Origin: Branchiostoma floridae
Taxonomy: Eukaryota > Chordata > Leptocardii > Amphioxiformes > Branchiostomatidae
DNA length: 64,000 bases
Reading direction: 5' to 3'
Assembly: GCF_000003815.2 (NCBI RefSeq)
Contig: NC_049982.1
Location: forward strand, 10,852,175-10,916,174
The translations under genes were made by a program, and so were the position numbers. Positions 24,190 through 38,100 of the stretch are shown piece by piece; the first letter of the stretch is position 1; each line of letters opens with the position of its first letter. The notes under the pieces are model-generated. The model worked only from the letters and a program-made list of their open reading frames with translations. It was not told the DNA's origin and did not search any database.

Positions 24190-24542
24190 CAGGGCTTTAG
24201 CCAGCGTCCGTTTTTCCATCAATTAACGGAAATTTGCTGCGTGTGACGGAAAAATTTTAAAACCAATCCGTCAACTTTGACGGACAAAAATCTGATAAAA
24301 CCTCCTTGGTGGAAGCTACAGGTTGCTTGGGGACGCCGTCCACGGCTGTAAAAGCCACACACTGTTTGTTTTGCTATTGTTATGATTGTTGACAATGTGT
24401 GTCGGTGCCCTTTCGCATACGATAATCTCATTAAAACCCGTTTTTCAAGGTCTCAGTTCAGTCTCTCTATCTCCTGAAATAGTGTTTTCGCGACAATGGG
24501 AATTGGCTGACGGAAAAAAATGTCGCGCTGGCTAGAGCCCTG
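24190..24542. mobile_element. hAT-like non-autonomous element with 8-bp target duplication
   Basis: Terminal inverted repeats CAGGGCTTTAGCCAGCG (24190-24206) and the reversed right end CAGGGCTCTAGCCAGCG (24526-24542) match at 16 of 17 positions. They are flanked by a perfect direct duplication ttgcagac at 24182-24189 and 24543-24550. CAGGG ends plus an 8-bp duplication are diagnostic of the hAT superfamily. At 353 bp it has no room for a transposase. Confidence 0.92.
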
Positions 24543-25911
24543 TTGCAGACTGGATACATTTGTAGATCCTAGTATAACTAGCACAAGAAGAAGCACGCGT
24601 ATTTTCATACCTGTATAACTATACAAATTGTTCAGGCATTTGGGGGTGTTCATCAATAAGAGATGGGTAAAGACAGTTATTTTTCATGTCATTGACAGGT
24701 CATGAAGCATAATTAGAGGGAACATTACTAATGGTGGTATGTAAAGCAGGTACCCTTTATCTGCCATGCTGACAGATCAATGTCCCAAAAGGCCGGTCCT
24801 GGCTGCCGTGGCTGGCTATACAAAAAAATTACAGGTTTAACCATATAAGACAGCAGGTGCAAAATTTTTGCATTCCTATATTTTCGTCTGCATTCCAACA
24901 TGTTGTCGAAATGGGTGGGGCAATGCAAGGGGATCCTGTCAATTAAATCAGCATGGTTGACATGGCATGGCCATTGTTTCTTCACGCAACAAGGTTTTTG
25001 CCCAAGGGCAGACTTTCCCTCCCATACAGTCTGCAAACAAGTTGGGCCTTAAGATTCTTCAGAATATCAATACGACAACTTTGATGTTAATCAAGCTTTG
25101 TAGTTTGAAAGATATGCAAGTGACCAATTGTAAGCCAACATCATGGCTTATGTAGTTTGACACGGTTCTTTGATGATGCTTATTCATTGGGGTTTTGGGG
25201 ATCACCCTAGTCTCTTGTAGATCTCCAACTATACAAAATGGCTGTCCTCTGGGAGTTCTGGACTATCTGTTGTAATGTTACCTGAACTGTACTCAACTCA
25301 TCAAGGATATTGCCAATAGGGTTATAATTACCCGGCCTTGCATGATGTCCCGGCCCTGACATCATGCAATTCAAAACTTATATATACAGGGCCGTCCATT
25401 TATAATTGCCATGCTTATTGTCTTCACTCAAGGTAATTGGGGGAAGCCCAGGAAAAAGGACAAGCAAAGAAAGGAACAAACACAACATTCATGACAACCA
25501 AGGACAATCAACACTATCAGATAGTGAGATACACCTCTGCTGTTGGATCTAAAATCATGTCACATCAGATGGGGGTGGGGGGTGGTAACAAATTTTGTGT
25601 TTTAGTACTTTTATTACGGTGTATAATACAGGTTATTCTACATGACGCCTAACCAACGTACGGAATGGCACGACATGTAAAATTATTTTCAGTTGCTTGT
25701 TATATGGGTAAAATGTAAAATTCAACATATTCAATTTACTGTTCAAAATACCACAACATAAAATTATGGACAGTGTCAGATATCACTGGCCAACTGATAT
25801 TTTGGGGCATCTACATTATAAAAAACAGGACCAGTGAAGAGGGAAGACTCTTTCGTCTTCATGTGTGTCTCTGAACAAAAGCAAGTGAAGCAAAAATGAC
25901 TAAAAACCTAC

Positions 25912-26355
25912 CAAAAGTCACAAGCCGGTACACGAGTTCAACTTGGTGCTCAGATCGGTCCAAATTCGGGCGGGAAGAAACTCCCTCTTATTTGCATATG
26001 AAAGGAACACCGCCTGGAACCTTAGAACTTCAAATTCGTGAGACTGTCACCACGTGACAAATTAAACCAATCACAATGCGACTAACAATTTATTCTCTTC
26101 TCTGACTGATGTTAAATGGATGTTGATTGGCTATATTTGATTATGAGGTGATATCAAACACTGCCACTGATTGGCTTATACTGTAACCAATCAAAATGTT
26201 GATAAGAAAGTTAATTACCGACAGGCTGACTTGGTACACGATCGCTGGTTGGTTGTTATGAAGCACATGCAGTAACCCGGCAAATTACTACACAGCGCGC
26301 TATCGCTAGGCAGGCTGCTGCGGATTACATGTGATTTCCTCGTCATTCCTTACAG
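25912..26355. promoter_or_regulatory. candidate bidirectional promoter of the elongase pair
   Basis: Four exact CCAAT boxes lie within 125 bp: CCAAT at 26067-26071 and 26187-26191, and the reverse form ATTGG at 26126-26130 and 26170-26174. A CACGTG E-box (in gtcaccacgtgac) is at 26051-26056. Candidate 5' UTR donors face outward: TTTTG|GTAGGT on the minus strand at 25912 and TACAG|GTAGGG on the plus strand ending at 26355. Paired CCAAT boxes bind NF-Y and are typical of TATA-less divergent promoters. In lipid genes NF-Y often acts with SREBP, which can bind E-boxes. The sites are seen; the use as a promoter is inferred. Confidence 0.5.
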
Positions 26356-28357
26356 GTAGGGCTATATTTTGTTCTCGGTCATGATGAAGCTGATAACTTG
26401 ATGATAGTTTCTATCCTTGAGGTTTAACCCGACTGTTGTGGACGTCGCGACGTTGTTGGTTACGAGACCGCGAGATCATGGAAGTGCAGGGTTCCCTTCC
26501 GCTTCCTGGTGCAACACACCTGTACTGGCTAGCCGGCTGCACATGAACCCATGTAATTTTGGGCCTTCCCTTTCTTGCGGTCAGCTACCTCTTTTACCTC
26601 TTATCATATATCCAGCGGTATACACAAAAGGTGCAGTGAATTAAAACCATCAGTTCAAGTCAGGTGGGTCAATTTGCATGTCTGGGCTGAGGTGTTAAAT
26701 TATACATGATGTTGATTTGATTTTTATCACAAAGCGTCATGCTTGGTGCTGGCAAATATTCATGAGATGGAAATGAAGGATGGTAGGGGGATTGGGATAT
26801 GTGGTGAAATATTATCTTTTCAGGACTCAAAACTCAGAAAATCTGCTCACATTGACAACTTACAATTTGGCAAGCTAAAACTAAATTTATTGCATCTCAC
26901 GTGTAACGCTATGTTAGTCTTTTGTTGTTCCCTGGTGATGATAATAAAAAAATTATGTCCCTCGGTAAAATAAATAGTTTAGTTACATGTGAGCTCAAAC
27001 TGTGACATATTAATATAGATAACTGCTCAACAACGTTTTTATGAAGAACTGACAGTTTGTTCAAAGGGTGCGCCAATGTATACAGCCTATTCTGAATCTG
27101 ACACTAGACTAACATCACCCCATCTTGTGTAGAGTCCGTATTTGTTGATCCTTTGCAAAGACTAGAGATTCCCATTCCACATCTTAGATTTGTATGTGCC
27201 TTTTGGCCCCCATTTGACCCAAGGACAAGCCACTTAAATTTTAAGAGTTAAGATAAGCAGGGTCAAGTACAGACTTGTAATGTTGATTTATCCCACTGTC
27301 TTATTTGGTAGTAGCATGAAGTAAACAAACTGGAGCACATGATATGATATATAGGCTTTACCATTTAGGTCAACAAAATCATAACATGGCAGACTTTCTG
27401 AATGTTATCTGAGTGTCATGAATGTATTAATTTTAGACATTTGTTAGCTGTGAAATATTGAACACCTTTTTAATCACTTGCAAAATATGTGAGACTTTTG
27501 CTGAATACTAGTAATTGAATATGTATAATGTGTGGTAAAACTGTCTATGCCCCTTTGGAGGGTCCCTAACCATAATGAATGTGGTTGGCATTATTTAATA
27601 CATGTCATATTCTAAGCACAGTGTTTTGGAGTAAGGACTAAGGACACACCATTATAATGAGCATTGTTGTGAAGATGCTATATACTGCAAACACATTTCA
27701 GATGAGAGTACATTTTGTATGGTCTTCCAATAACTACACATTCATAAAGTTCCGCATGAAGTACTTGTTGTATATACTAGTACATGTACTTTGATTCAGG
27801 ATGAGTGTGAATGTAACTTAAACCTTGTTTGTTATTGTTGCTATGTGAAGTAACTAAATTAGCAATGCCCTTTTTCTTGAGCAGTGCTAGTACTAGTATT
27901 TCATGGGTGTGGCATTCCCTTCCATTGTGGGTCACTGTACACTAAACTGAGAAAGAAAAGAATCTAGCATGGCGGTTACGTCTTACAGAATCCATTGTGT
28001 TTGTGATTCAGGCTAATCAGGGAGAGGGTTCTTGATGTATGCACGTATAAAGTGGGCTGGTGCTCTTTGCAAGGAGTTATATATGATAACCATGTAGTTT
28101 GGTCCTGCCATGAAACCTTCACATGGCTGCCAAATGTATTATGAGGATTATAGCTTTTAAGCAAGTAAGTATAGCCTTTCTATAACACTAACAGGAAATT
28201 TCCAAGTTTTCCATTCTTTATATTTTACTAATTTTTAGAAATGATTTATTTGGAACCAAATCATTGATAACTTGCGTACATTGTTTGTTGTGATAAGTTT
28301 CCCATGCAGCTGATACTAAGTATGCGCTGACTTATCTGTTTCAGGTTTGTAGGGACC

Positions 28358-31300
28358 ATGGACCTTATAACTGACAAGATTCAGGAGGGGCTGAAGTACT
28401 ATGAGTGGTGCCTGTCTTTTTCAGGTGAGGACATACACATATAGATAATGCATACCTGGTTACATTATAGTACAATATAGCTCAGGTATATGTGTATGTA
28501 GGTGTTACGATGTCTAGTAGCAAAAGTTGGTCACATATCTTATGAATTCAAATGAGGCCCGACATGTATCACTCCCTCTTATAGCAAGTTTTGCATAAAT
28601 TTAAGCAGACTCTGATCAGGAGTTTTGGCTTGTAATAAAATGCCATAGTGTCTAATCTTACTTACTACATGAATTTCTTCACATGACAGACCCACGAGTG
28701 GCAGACTGGCCCCTGATGGACAGATGGGCCCCCACACTGTACCTGACGGCAGCTTACCTGCTGATCGTGTGGTTGGGTCCCAGGCTGATGGAGAAAAGGA
28801 AACCCGTGGAGCTGACGTGGCTGATGGTCCCGTACAACTTTGCTACCGTGCTGCTGAACCTGTACATCTGTGTGGAGGTGGGTCCTGCTGAATTACTGCT
28901 TCTCACTGCTTCATACACGTAGTGTCGGCTTTATCAACATGTACTTTGCAGCAATGCACTTGTCCTGCTGAATATTGTGTTTTATATATGCAGTATTCGC
29001 CTAGTCAACCACCAGCGAGCATGCACCAGAAGAATGCGATCCCTAGGCTATGTAGACTCTTTGCCAGCAAAGCTAAGCCAAGATGTACATGTAGTAGTGA
29101 CACAAAGTGTCCTTAGGTCTCTTGGGCTAAACCTTGCCAAATGACTTATTTAAGATTAGGGCTCTTGCCTTGGAATAAAGCCAACACCTTAATTTGGTTG
29201 AAGTTTTCATTTACTGTGTTCTGGAGTATTTACAAGCCAGTGATTCCAGGAATAGACATGATTGATAGTTTTAAAATCTTTAACTGTTTCCCTGTGTTTT
29301 ATTTCAGCTGGCCACAGCATCCTGGGCTGCAGGATACAGCTACTCCTGTCAAAGGGTCACTTACTCCAACGATGTCAATGAACTTAGAGTGAGTTCCACC
29401 ACTACTTTGATTCTTTTGTCTTCAATGCTTATTAGAATTGATAAGTTGTCACCTGTGACAATGTGATGATAGGTTAAAACAACATGTTTGTCGATGTCCT
29501 TGTAGTCAGACCTCATGTTACTCTATTTGGACGTGGTGATGATTTTTCAAGATGTTGAATCTTTTCTCTCCTTGACTGTTAAACTTCTGGAACCACTTTC
29601 ATGGAGTCAATGATGCTTCTGATCTTTGAATGGACTGAAATGTACCTTTGATGTTGGGTGTGAAATTTGTATTGATTTGCTGGTGCTTTTTTTAGGAAAT
29701 TGTCCCCAATCCACAGAAAAATAAAACATCACAGTCACTGATGACAAATGAACCATGCAAATGTTTTGTTTTGCTGAAACGCAGATAGCGAGCGCCCTGT
29801 GGTGGTACTTCATCTCCAAGCTGCTGGAGTTTGCTGACACGTTCTTCTTCATCGCGCGTAAGAAAAACAGCCAGATCTCCTTCCTGCATGTGTACCACCA
29901 CACCACCATGTTTGCTCTGTGGTGGGTTGGCATCAAGTGGGTCGCTGGCGGGCAGTGTAAGTATGATATATGATATGTACAATTGGTACAGAAGACAGGG
30001 AAAAAATGCTCAAGTTAGAGGGGGGTGCTCTGACATGGTATGCCGCCAAAGATAGCACAAATAGTTTTAATGTGTTAAAAATTCATTGATCAAAACTTCC
30101 CTTCTTCCTGGCGACTCGTGATGGAGGGACGTGAGTTCGGGATTGTGACAAAGTGTGCCATGTTAGGGCATCTTCTGTTTTTTTCAATACGTGTAAATTC
30201 TGACCTTTGATGTTGACCACCTTGGCTGACAGCTAACACAATGAAATAATAAGGTTGATAGTTGTCATGTTGTGCACTGGAGTTCTATCGACAATGACAC
30301 TTTTATTTTGATGAGACAAAGACCAAATTGCACTTTAGTGTCAGTGAACAGTGAAGACACACAGATGATGTCTTGCTCAGTAATAGGTTGTAATTTACAA
30401 TTGTTAGTTGGTGTCATTGAGGTGTTTTAAATGTGTTCACAGCCTTCTTTGGTGCCATGATGAACTCCGGTGTGCATGTGCTGATGTACACATATTATGG
30501 CCTGTCAGCGATGGGCCCACGTTTCCAGAAATATCTCTGGTGGAAGAAGTACATGACTGTCATACAGCTGGTGGGTGTCTTCTCATGTATCTGAGGAAGT
30601 CCACTTTTTCTTGGAAGACATATAACAGAAGTTCTAAAATCAGGCTATTTTGGTCAGCTTTCTGCACGAGTACAAATGTGCAGAAAGCCTGATTTTAGAA
30701 CTTCTGTCATATTAGATTTGTAAAAGACAGACTTGTCCTGCAAAGCCAGTTCCTGTAAATCAGTGCTGAATGGAATAATCATTCTGAATGAAGGAAATGT
30801 TAAGCTGAATTCCTGGTCCCTCTTTACTTAGGGATATATGACAAAGAAACACACTGGCACACACATACGCAACACAACGTGTGTATTCACTGAGCCTCTC
30901 CATTCCAGACTAGGCTGTTCCATTCGTGAGGGGGGGGGTAGGCTATTCTAATCTAAGTAAACTAACAGGAAATGCATGTTTTTGACGTACTTATATGTCA
31001 CAGTAGAGATTGTGATTCAGGACGATTGGCGATTGTCCTAGGACAGATCACGATTGGAGCCTGTTCTTGGACTGCTACTAGAATGATGTGTTTTATTTTT
31101 ACCTTTTCCAGACCCAGTTCTTCATTGCATTTGCCCACTGTGTGCAGTCCCTGTATGTGGAGTGTGACTTCCCTGGGTGGATGCACTGGGGCTTGCTGAT
31201 ATATGCCACTTCACTAATCGTCCTGTTTGGAAACTTCTATGTAAATGCTTACAAGTGAGTAAATGTCAGATAAGTTTACTTGTTAAGCGACACCACTGGG

Positions 31301-31773
31301 GCTGGTCTTAAAACAAATGTCAGAGATACCGTGAGAACTGTAAATTCAGTTACAAACAATGTACTTGGTATGTTATGTTATGCTATGTTATTATAGCATA
31401 TTGATTTGATATTACAGTGTGTCTCAGTGCACATACCCAGAACTTGATAATGATATGCAGACAGTATGTTACTGCCCGGATTCGCCATCTGGCTCATGTG
31501 ATTGCTATATGATGATCTTGTTTTACACAGAACCTTCAATCATTCTCTAAGTCAAATGTATTGTATGAAAATGTGTCCCTGGAAATGAAGCTCTAAACTG
31601 GACAAATCAACCTATTACAGCTGAGTCGAGGAGTGATGTCTAATGTTCCATATATCTTATTCCCCAGGAAACCTAAGAAGGCTGTAGGAGAGGGGAAGAC
31701 GTCAGACAAGGACAAGGCTGGGAATGGACTACAGCATAAGAATGGGTTTGTAAAAGCCAAGAAACAGCAGTAG
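28358..31773 (+). CDS. very-long-chain fatty acid elongase, ELOVL4-like (paralog B)
   Basis: Seven coding exons: 28358-28424, 28690-28877, 29308-29388, 29785-29956, 30443-30570, 31112-31254, 31668-31773; 294 residues. Same ER elongase role as its neighbour. Family marks: [10 protein letters not shown] near the N-terminus, [11 protein letters not shown], the histidine box [47 protein letters not shown], and [13 protein letters not shown]. The match to vertebrate ELOVL4 is closer than for paralog A. The C-terminus ends KAKKQQ, a canonical KKxx ER-retrieval signal. Exons 2 (188 nt) and 5 (128 nt) have exactly the lengths of the corresponding exons in paralog A. Start: GGACCATGG, just after an acceptor, with a 5' UTR exon upstream. 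An AATAAA at 32327-32332 is a possible polyadenylation signal. Confidence 0.95.
30625..30707. repeat. perfect 22-bp-arm hairpin in intron
   Basis: 30625-30646 and 30686-30707 are perfect inverted copies (22 of 22). Between them a second perfect 10-bp stem, ctttctgcac (30658-30667) and gtgcagaaag (30678-30687), nests inside. It lies 55 bp after the exon ending at 30570 in elongase paralog B. Size and form fit a hairpin MITE; a small-RNA precursor is a less likely alternative. Confidence 0.8.
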
Positions 31774-34700
31774 AATAATAGAAAAATTGTTCAGAGTGAG
31801 GTAAGCAATGATCATGAGATTGACTTAAAACATTGCACCACGTAAACAATCATGATTTGTTGTACATGTATTTAGGAATAGAGTTTTAGAATGTTAAGAA
31901 TTGGAATGTATAGGATAAGATTATACTCCCCAGTCTCAATGATGTGTGTCTGAGTTGTCTCTGCAGTATTAGCCTTTGTAGGAAATGCTGAATGATTGAG
32001 ATATAGCACTAGAGATATGCATGTTAGTGTAATTTTAGGCTTAGTGTCGGTTGGTGTTGTAAGTGGTAACAGAAATTGTATAGGTGGACACAGACAAAAA
32101 AAGGATGGTCGGTTGAAGGACCTCAAAATGGCATCAGTCTTTGCATAGAAGCTTAAGCTTGGAGCTGACCTTTTGGGGCCAAAATTGTGATGGTTTCTGA
32201 GTGGGCCCAGGCTCTGTTGTAGTGAGATCTTGGACCCAATCAGAAACCGTCAAGATCATTTCACAATGTCAAGATCTGTTTAGAAATTACAAAACAGGGT
32301 TAGATAAGCTGACAAAGCAAAGCAACAATAAATTGTTTGTGAGGTTTTATAGATGAAAAATATTTCACCTCCACTACACCCTTTTTCTGTCCGGAGAAAA
32401 TGTCAACTAAGGAGGATCACTATGGAATACTCGTTCAAATTAGTATATTGGTAGACAGAAAATAACCAACACTGCCAAACTCTGATTTTGTAAATATGAA
32501 ATGAGATGCCACAATGGATTGATTTTGAAATAAGTTTTTGCAGTGAAAGTCAATAAGCTATGTCAGTTTTTCTAGGATGTTTACTTTGATGCTTTTAGGT
32601 ATCAGTAATCAAGCAAGGCTAACTTTTGCTAATTGATTGAATAATTGTATTTTAAGCAAATCTGACTGAAAATGTGATAAGCAATACACATACATGTACA
32701 TGTAGCCTATTGTTAGATGCAGCAGATAAAACTCAAGCCAAGTGTTTTGATATCAATGAGCTTATTATAGAAAAGGCATTGTGGTAACTTTGTCATCGAT
32801 TTACTCAGTTAATTGTGAACTAGATCTTGAAGGAACTAAAAAGAGCATGGCTGATTTGGATATACAGAATCAGGACAATCTTTTTTAATCATGTGGAAGT
32901 TATTTTAAAGGTTTCAATGAGATTTTATTCTGAAAGAACCATATTAACTAACGTTAATTGTATAATGAATTATATTGCCAGTCACAGATATTTGAAATGT
33001 AGTAGTATGTAGGCAAACAACATATGTTATCTTTGGTACACCAATAAGGTTCCAAGCAGATTGTAACTTTGGTACATATTGAATCAACAGTGATTTGAGT
33101 AGCTAGAGAAATCAGGTCCACTTCTACATTCATGCATGCCAAAGCTTTCTGTGCCTTTTGTATAATTTCATGAATTTAACTTATTGCTCAGACTGTAGAC
33201 GCTATATTATTCTCTAGTATTTCTATATAAGTGTATGTATCAGTGATTGATTTTAAGCTTGTAGCTGTCTATGCAAAGGTGATGTTACTCGTCTTGATTC
33301 AGGAAAATGGGACCATCTTCCATTCAATTCTAAATATGCCGAAATGCAAGTGATAGTACAAACCAATGTTGTGTGTAACTGTTGTATCAAGGAGGTTGGT
33401 TGTATGAAGTGCTTGTTCAACGCACGAGTAATTCAACCAATTTCCTCGTGGGTAGTCAGAGTTTGGCTATTCCTTTGCCAAAGAATAATGGTTGCCAATT
33501 GCCATAGGATATGCACTGCTGTTGCCTATGTGTAAGGAACTGCCTCCATCAAGGTAGAAAGAGAGGCCAGAACATTAGGACTTTGGTAGGAACATTTTCT
33601 TGAGTGTGTTTACCTCTTTTGTACCTCTTTTTTATGGAATGGCCTAGCAGGGTTTGAGGTCAGTGCTTGTATATACACATGTATGTTCTGCAAATATTTC
33701 ATTTGAAATTGGCATTGCTGAGAATATCTCATCATATAAGGATTGTCATTTAGACAAATAATGGAGAATGATTAAAGTAAGATGAATACTCGAGCATCTT
33801 GTTTTGGACACTAAAGGTCTTTCTTGTTGGACCTTATTTGAAGGTAAAGACATGTCTGTTACTTTTTGCATTTTGTAAGGTCTAGAATATGTTAAATGTC
33901 ACAATGTAGATTGCTGTCTTACATGTATGGCAAGTGACTTCACATCCATCAAGCAGTTGTTGCTATGCCATAATGTCACTCTCCAGGTAAATGGTTTTGG
34001 CGTGTACATACACAGCAATCTGGAGGGGAACTGGCCATGCTTGTTGGAGAGCTCCAGTGGGTTTGGTGAAAGTGGGACTCATTATTAGGGTTGGAACTTG
34101 AAAATCACATAGACTGCTATAGTTTCAAGAAGATTGGTGTACTCTAGATCTTATGACATTATGATCTACATGTATAAGAAAGTCTATCAAAAAGGATCTG
34201 AGCTCGCCTGGTAAAATAGAACATATCAACACATACTACAACCTGTATTTCACAACACAGGATAAGACTTTATTTTAACATTAATTTTGTTACCTTGTTA
34301 TCCCTCAAATATGGATATCATTTTTTATTGATAACTTGGATATTCATGAACACTGTTGGACAGAGCCACTGGAATATATAAAGCTGATAGATCTCTGGAC
34401 ATACAATCCCTGTAAAAGTACAAAATTTATATCGCAAAGGCACAGAGGAAATTCATAATCTTGCATCCCAAGATTTGTACATAATTACAGGCACCTGATT
34501 TAGCACCAAGACAATCAGTTGCAACTTTCTGTTTATGTGATATACAGATGATAAAACACTGGCAGTGCTTGGTATGAGCCAAACTCCAAGTTGTAGACTC
34601 TTGCACAAAAACTGGCAGTGTTATAATTCAACATTAATAGTATACAGATATATTAATAGTTGGCAGAGTGTTTGAAAAAACAACAACAAAGCTTAAAACA

Positions 34701-35180
34701 CCCAGTCTGCTGGAAGCTATTGGTCAGAAATATTGTCCATAAAACTTACAATACTATAGCCTCCTTTGTGACGTGCATTGGTGTTTATTGCAGAGGGAGC
34801 GCTGATTCACAATTTTGAACGTTCGAACATACATTGTGTACACTGTATGGGCCAGGTTCTTACAATGTATGCTGGGAAGGTTAGTTCGACATCTGCACCT
34901 GCTAGCGGGCTAGTTTTTAGTGGAGCATTGCCGACATTAGAATCTAGCCAATAAGTTGAAATCGCAAACCAGCCCTCCCCAACAATAAATGCTAGTGCTC
35001 GTGGATGGAGACTAAATGTACGACATTATCTATAATGTAAGTAACTTGCATTTAGAACACTACAGGAGCAGCTTTTTTTTTGTCAATGATCTGCTTACAC
35101 TAGGGTACATGGAAGACTATACTATGTAATTTTCGCGTTTCTTTTTGTGGTGATAATTAAGTCGCGTTTTTAATAGTCCT
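31774..35180. other. convergent 3' region, elongase B and ETS gene
   Basis: Holds the 3' UTR of elongase B and, from the right, that of the ETS gene (minus-strand AATAAA at 34784-34789, about 390 nt past its stop). The sequence is AT-rich with no coding signal. No large repeat was recognised. Confidence 0.5.
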
Positions 35181-38100
35181 TCAGGTCTTCTTAACACTCA
35201 TGTCCAGAGGCTCCTCCTGTTCACCACTGTCTTCCTTATCCCTCTCACATTCTGGTTCCCTACCTCCTGGGGAATGCTCTGCGGGAGGGAAGAAAACGTG
35301 ATGAATTTTTGTCCTTTTTGGTGAGGGAGCCTCTGTGATCCGTACATGCACGTGTGTGTCAGCTGACTCAGGGCGATGTGGAGGCTGAAGGTATGGCTTG
35401 GTGGTGTTAGAACCTGCAGTTCCACCATTGGTGTTATTGGAAACATCGAGGCTTGCTGTGGAGTAAGGAGTTGCACCATCAACTGAAAATCTCCTTTTCT
35501 TGAAAATAGGTGGGGCGGTGGTTGCCTTTGGTATGTTGTCTGTCGTTCTGTGATACCCTCGACTGGGCACAACTGATGAAGGCATTGCCTGATGACGAAG
35601 CATCCTATTCAGTTCAATATACTGGGAATCTAAACTAGGCCTGAAGTTCCTTACATTGTTTTCATTAGCTGCTGGTGTGTCCTCTGATCTGTATGGTATC
35701 TTCACCGGTACAGTGTCTTTTTCCATCTTAGGGACAGATGTTACGTTTGCTACCTCTTGTGGCATAGAATGAGATCTCCTGAACATCTTAACGTCCAGAG
35801 CTTGGCTATAGCCAGGAGATACGGACGATGATGCTCCCTGTGAGGGCATTTGCTGACCAGATCCTTCTTCAGACTCTTTTTGCATAGAGGAGGATACGTT
35901 TTCGACACTGGTCCCGTACAACCTTTGCGTTTCTTGCTGCATGTTGCCTAAGTTGTTGTGTTGGGGTTTGGCCTCTACCTTCCCCTCGGCATCCAGATCC
36001 AGGACCCCCATCTTGTTGTGTGGCTCATTGGTGAGGGGCGGCGCGTTACGTGATGTGGCACTTGTGGACCCACTGCGATTCCGACGCCGGTTGGCACGAT
36101 CAGCGTGGATGTCCTCCAGCCCTTTCAGAAACCTGGATGAAACAAATAAAAAGCTGAACCAACTTTCAAACACATGTCAGGGCAACTGAATTGATTACAT
36201 GTATGAACTATTACAAACGGCAAACCTGATAACTTAAAGGTATTATTGATAATGCGTAACAGGTAAAAAGATATGCCAAATACAATTACTCAAGCGACAG
36301 GATACGATCTTGGAAACGGTCAGACGTTTCAGGTAGTATTCACTACCTCTAGCTTTCGTGTCACTGACGAAAGGTAGTGGATTCTACCTGAAAGTCTGAG
36401 TCTGACCTTGCACTCGCACAGTAATGTTTTAAACATTGCAGAGAGGAAGCTCTAACCTGTATGTGAGTCTCTGGGACCCTTCCTTCACCAGGATGTCCAT
36501 GCGGTAGTAGTACCTCATGGCACGAGAGAGCTTCTCGTACGTCATGTTGTCACGGTTCTTCTGCTTGCCCCACAGCCTGAGAACAAGATCACGTTTGTGA
36601 TATCACATACATAATCAGTTTCATATTTAGTTTCAGTAGTTTAACTAGTCCAGGCATATTCTGTTACTAGAAGCAGATATAGGATAGCTCTATGTAAATG
36701 GCAAAAAGTACTTTTCCCCCTTTATCAACTAACTATCTTGAAAAAGTGAAGTAGGTAGTCTTAATTACTTTCCATGCCCATTTTCTTTACACTTTCTCCC
36801 CATTATCAAGATACACAGTGAAAGATTAACATGTCCTCACCTTGCAATGGCGTTGGCATTGACGATACGGAAGACCTTTCTCGGCTTGTCGAGCCACTTG
36901 ATGGCGTGCTTGTACTTCTCCTCGTTTGCCAGGAGACGTAACAGGAACTCCCATAGCAGACGGCATTCTGGGAATGAGAGAGGACATGGTGGCTTCTGTT
37001 AGAACAGTATGTGATTTGAATTTTAGTACGTTATATTGTGGTCTGTCACAACAATTACAATAGGGTCTGCAATGACTTTTTAGATGCTTAAGCTCCATGG
37101 TATCAAATGATTGTCAGAGCTGAAAATTGTTATCATAAAAATAACTTTCTTTTCCTGAGTTCAGTTCCTGAGTTCAGTGAATAAATTGTCAATGCAGCAG
37201 ATTCGCTTTTATAAAAATGAAAAATGAACTATTGTAGAAATGAAATTCTGTAGTCTTTTTAGAATTGAAATTGAAATTAAAATGGATGATCCAGACATTT
37301 TGCATGCTCAGCTGGATTGATTGTCTGTTGGTGATGTAGTCAAGCTTAAAACAAGTTGAAAATCCTCACTTGTACCTCTGACCGGTGCCCCTGGCGGTGT
37401 GTTAGTCTGTGGTGGGGGTTTCTTCCTGTACCCTGGCCAGTAGAGCCGCGGCCTTCCCCTTCCTCGTTTCACTGGGGGTGGGGGCGGGCCCCGGGGATCG
37501 GGATGGGGCATTGGCAGGATAGGCACCAGGGATGTGGGCTGGGCTGTTGGACATCACAAAGAGAAATAGTTGACGACATGTTTGCAAGATAACAGTTACT
37601 CAGGCAACTGGGACTCAAGGAGCAGGTGCTTAAGTAACTGTTGTTTTGTCTTATCACTTGGTTGTGACATGTCTTTACTTTAATGACGTAACACCGAGTT
37701 CCTTTTTCTGATGCACTGCACAAAATTCCCCAGACCCAAATGATCACATTAGCATTTCACCAGCCACCAAACCATCCACAATTATCCTGTAAATATTACT
37801 TTAAGGTCTGCCACTGTAAGAATGGGAAAGCTAGCCTGGTATCCTGGTATCTCTGTGGAGAGGACAGAAGAGTCTTGGGAGCTATAATACAGCTGGATAC
37901 CAGGCTATGGAAAAGCAGGAACAACTATGCCATAAACAGATAAACCAGGAATTCAAAACCACAGGGCACCAGCTATAGTAACCTTCCACCCCTGCCATTT
38001 CAGAGATGGTATGACCTTGACCTTACATGTTGTGACACCTTGGAAGAGCTTAATGTCATTAGTAGGGGTGGTCAGTGTTGTGGAAGATGACTGGGAGTTG

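Larger units (their letters stand above)
23506..28357. other. divergent intergenic region between the elongase paralogs
   Basis: About 4.85 kb between the two start codons. It holds a foldback repeat (23569-23708), a hAT-like element (24190-24542) and the candidate bidirectional promoter around 25912-26355. Both genes have an acceptor 9-16 nt upstream of the ATG, so both should have untranslated first exons here. No other gene is evident. Confidence 0.6.
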
